DNA of 7,500 nucleotides from Sulfitobacter indolifex (GTDB lineage Bacteria; Pseudomonadota; Alphaproteobacteria; Rhodobacterales; Rhodobacteraceae), in assembly GCF_022788655.1 (NCBI RefSeq), contig NZ_CP084952.1, positions 1-7,500 of the forward strand, read 5' to 3'. The position numbers and the translations under genes are program-made. Position 1 is the stretch's first letter, and each line of letters begins with the position of its first letter. The notes under the pieces were generated by a model. That model worked only from the letters and a program-made list of their open reading frames with translations, had not been told where the DNA came from and ran no database searches. Below, in pieces: positions 5,908 through 7,500 of this stretch.

Positions 5908-6807
5908 ATGTATGCCTCGCGCATGACCTTTGCCCGCGCCAATCTAATCGAGTCCCTTGTCACGCTACCCCGGATGCCTGCCTGGGTCACTTCCGAACGT
6001 GTCGAAACCCCTGCAGATGTGGCGTTTTTGTCGGGTGCGGCGCTTGCTCACCTGCATCAAGTGTTGGCACGGGACGAAGTCCCCAGAGCTTTGTTGCGGG
6101 AACGTCTTGCGCTGCGTGCCGCTGAGGCCTGAGTGACGTTTTCTGGCCGTTCTGAGCGGGCCCGGGACTTGCGGGACGCGGTTCACCTGCTGCGCCCGGG
6201 CGATCTACCGGGACCGGCAGGGGGAGGCTATTTGGCTTGGCGTCGCGCAGTCGAGCGGCCGGTGTCAGTTAGGGCTCTGAGCCGCGCTGTACCGACCCTT
6301 GAGCAGGAACAGATCGCTATGTGGCTCGACGCGGGGCAGGGGGCGCCGGTCTCCCGTGCGGCCATGGTGTTGGAGATGGTCCTGACCGATGCGCCGCGGG
6401 GAGAACTGTCGGGGCTTATCTTGGCGGATGCGGCCCTCGCGCAGGCGCTCCGCTGGAATGATCTTGTGCCGCTGTTGGCCCAGGGTTTGAGCCGTGCTGA
6501 CTTGGGAAAGCGCGGGAAAGACCTGCGTCTGGCCTGTCATAGCGCAGTCATCTCATCGGCCGCTGAGGCCGTGCGGCTCTCCGCCGACCTTGCGCGTCGG
6601 ACGGCGCATCTGAAAGCAGTCGCCCCGAAACTCCGGGCCAAGGCAGCAAAGGAGGCAGTGGAGATTTTTTTAACCCGTGACGCCGTGACCCCGTCCGCGT
6701 TGCCTTTGCCAGATCGGGCGGCGCGGCGGCTGTGTGATCGTTTGATTGATCTCGGTGCGGTGCGTGAATTGACCGGCCGTGAGACGTTTCGGCTCTACGG
6801 GGTTTAG
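5908..6807 (+). pseudogene. DUF1403 family protein, split by one in-frame TGA
   Basis: The frame is open from ATG 5908 (an alternative ATG is at 5923) to the TAG ending at 6807, except for TGA at 6130-6132. Both halves match one DUF1403 protein of about 300 aa. The first (74 codons) has ESLVTLPRMPAWVTSERVET and DVAFLSGAALAHLHQVLARD. The second continues with VTFSGRSERARDLRDAVHLL, LILADAALAQALRWNDLVPLL and the C-terminal DRAARRLCDRLIDLGAVREL...FRLYGV, which resembles a winged helix. A Cys codon (TGC/TGT) to TGA change is the simplest cause. GTG directly follows the stop at 6133, so translation could restart, giving 224 aa. The function of DUF1403 is not established. It ends 2 bp before the scpB-like gene, implying an operon. 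Confidence 0.85.
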
Positions 6808-6809
6808 GT

Positions 6810-7304
6810 ATGGCAAAAGATCGCCCCGCGTCAGAGCTCGACCGCGAGCTTGCCGACCTGCCGCCCGAGCTGCGCTGGCGCGAGTGGATGCGTCGGATTG
6901 AGGCGGTGCTGTTCGCCAGTGCGTCGCCTGTTGGACGCGATGATTTGGCGCGGGTGGTGGGGCAGGGGGCGTCGGTCGACCTGCTGGTCGAGGACCTTTC
7001 CGGAGACTTCGAGGAAAGGTCTTTTGAAATTGCTCAAGTTGCCGGTGGGTGGATGTTTCGGACGCGGGCCGCTTATGGCCCCGCGATCCGCCTTGCTGCG
7101 GACGTAGATGATCAGCTTACGGACCTGGATGCGTTCGACGTCGCAGTCCTCGCCGCCGTCGCCTACCAGCAACCAATCACCCGCGATGGGTTGATGGGGT
7201 ATTGTCACGTTAACTCGCCGAGTTTGCAAGTTGACATGCCGGACGTTGATCAAGGGGCATTGGCCGCGGATTTTCACGCCTCGAATGCTTCGAGCCGATG
7301 GTAG
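6810..7304 (+). pseudogene. ScpB-like protein, 3' end replaced by an IS
   Basis: Residues 1 to about 128 match the ScpB family (kleisin partner subunit of SMC condensin complexes). WREWMRRIEAVLFASASPVGRDDLARVVG is the first winged-helix segment, SFEIAQVAGGWMFRTRAAYGPAIR its wing and strand, and LDAFDVAVLAAVAYQQPITRDGL opens the second winged helix. The match stops there, near 7195, where IS6-family sequence begins. The remaining 36 residues are read from the IS end, so the second winged helix is incomplete. The ATG at 6810 follows the DUF1403 stop by 2 bp with only a weak ribosome-binding site, so it was probably translated by coupling. This plasmid version is separate from the chromosomal scpB and lacks an scpA or smc neighbour in view. 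Confidence 0.82.
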
Positions 7305-7500
7305 CGGATGGTGAGAGCGGACCGACAGCGGGCTGGTACGGAGAAGCAATTGCGGGTTGCGGACGACAGAGAGTCGATGCGCTGCTACCCACCCGGTGAT
7401 CGGAAGCCCTGCATTTCTCGCTCTCGTTTTTGAAAAGGCAAATGGCTGTTCTCTGCGCGGTTATTCAGCCCCTTGTGTAACCAATGATCAAGGCTAGGCG
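7196..7500 (-). mobile_element. IS6-family insertion sequence, one end, runs past the window
   Basis: ScpB similarity ends where GGGGTATTGTCACGTTAACT begins (7196). That is a plausible terminal repeat, since IS6-family ends start GG and this one lies 54 bp beyond the transposase stop. The rest encodes the 3' part of a transposase on the - strand. The other end is outside the window, so neither its terminal repeat nor a target duplication can be checked. Confidence 0.75.
7250..7498 (-). pseudogene. IS6-family DDE transposase, C-terminal part with internal stops
   Basis: Reading leftward from the window edge, PSLDHWLHKGLNNRAENSH contains the third catalytic acid (Glu of RAENSH) of the DDE transposase domain. 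LPFQKREREMQGFRSPGG follows, then SATRNCFSVPARCRSALTIRYHRLEAFEA. A TAG (7387-7385) stands where related proteins have an ordinary residue, and a TGA (7276-7274) likely replaces a Trp codon before KSAAN. The natural stop would be at 7252-7250. The 5' half, with the first two catalytic Asp residues, is outside. The copy is probably dead, or the element is mobilised only in trans. Confidence 0.8.

Noticed and set aside
6768..6783. ATTGACC half-site in DUF1403, and GGTCAAT at 5686-5692
   Set aside because: Single half-sites within conserved coding sequence (ELTGRE and ERLTAP), expected by chance.
6831..7349. 172-aa - strand ORF
   Set aside because: It is a shadow of the ScpB-like gene and the IS; the IS transposase lies in a different - strand frame.
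1..7500. CRISPR array, tRNA or rRNA
   Set aside because: No regularly spaced repeats and no tRNA or rRNA-like sequence seen.

Overview
This window is the replication and partition backbone of a repABC plasmid, joined to a decaying accessory module and an insertion sequence. repABC replicons are typical of Alphaproteobacteria. The GC-rich coding sequence, the Rhizobiales/Rhodobacterales-like RepA, RepB and RepC, and the recombinase/DUF1403/ScpB neighbourhood all point to that class. I cannot name the species.

Region 1 (1-3750) is repA-repB-repC, all on the + strand. repA starts at the first base, so its promoter and operators lie outside the window. repA and repB overlap by 11 bp. The 248-bp repB-repC gap holds a perfect ATTGACCNNGGTCAAT palindrome (parS-like) and, on the - strand, a predicted antisense RNA of about 53 nt with a strong intrinsic terminator. 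This is the normal position of the ctRNA that limits RepC synthesis. RepA (ParA-type ATPase) and RepB (ParB-type DNA-binding protein) segregate the plasmid by acting on the parS sites. RepC starts replication.

Region 2 (3751-4725) has no gene I can assign. It carries three more full or near-full parS-like sites (3768, 3833, 4287) and a back-to-back pair of half-sites (4566), so it probably serves as a centromere region. Two overlapping small ORFs on the - strand (3854-4458) could be real but are unrecognised.

Region 3 (4726-7195) is a divergent accessory module in which every gene is broken. Leftward are a tyrosine recombinase (several frameshifts, a stop codon, two apparent internal deletions and a lost active-site His) and a small downstream ORF with three in-frame TAG codons. 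Rightward are a DUF1403 gene split by one TGA and a ScpB-like gene. The two arms diverge from a short AT-rich palindrome at 5821-5843. The partnership of a recombinase, DUF1403 and a chromosome-condensation-type subunit is the least understood part of the window.

Region 4 (about 7196-7500) is one end of an IS6-family insertion sequence. It cuts off the ScpB gene and runs past the window edge. Its transposase 3' portion, read on the - strand, also contains internal stops. The overall picture is an intact plasmid maintenance region beside cargo undergoing loss.
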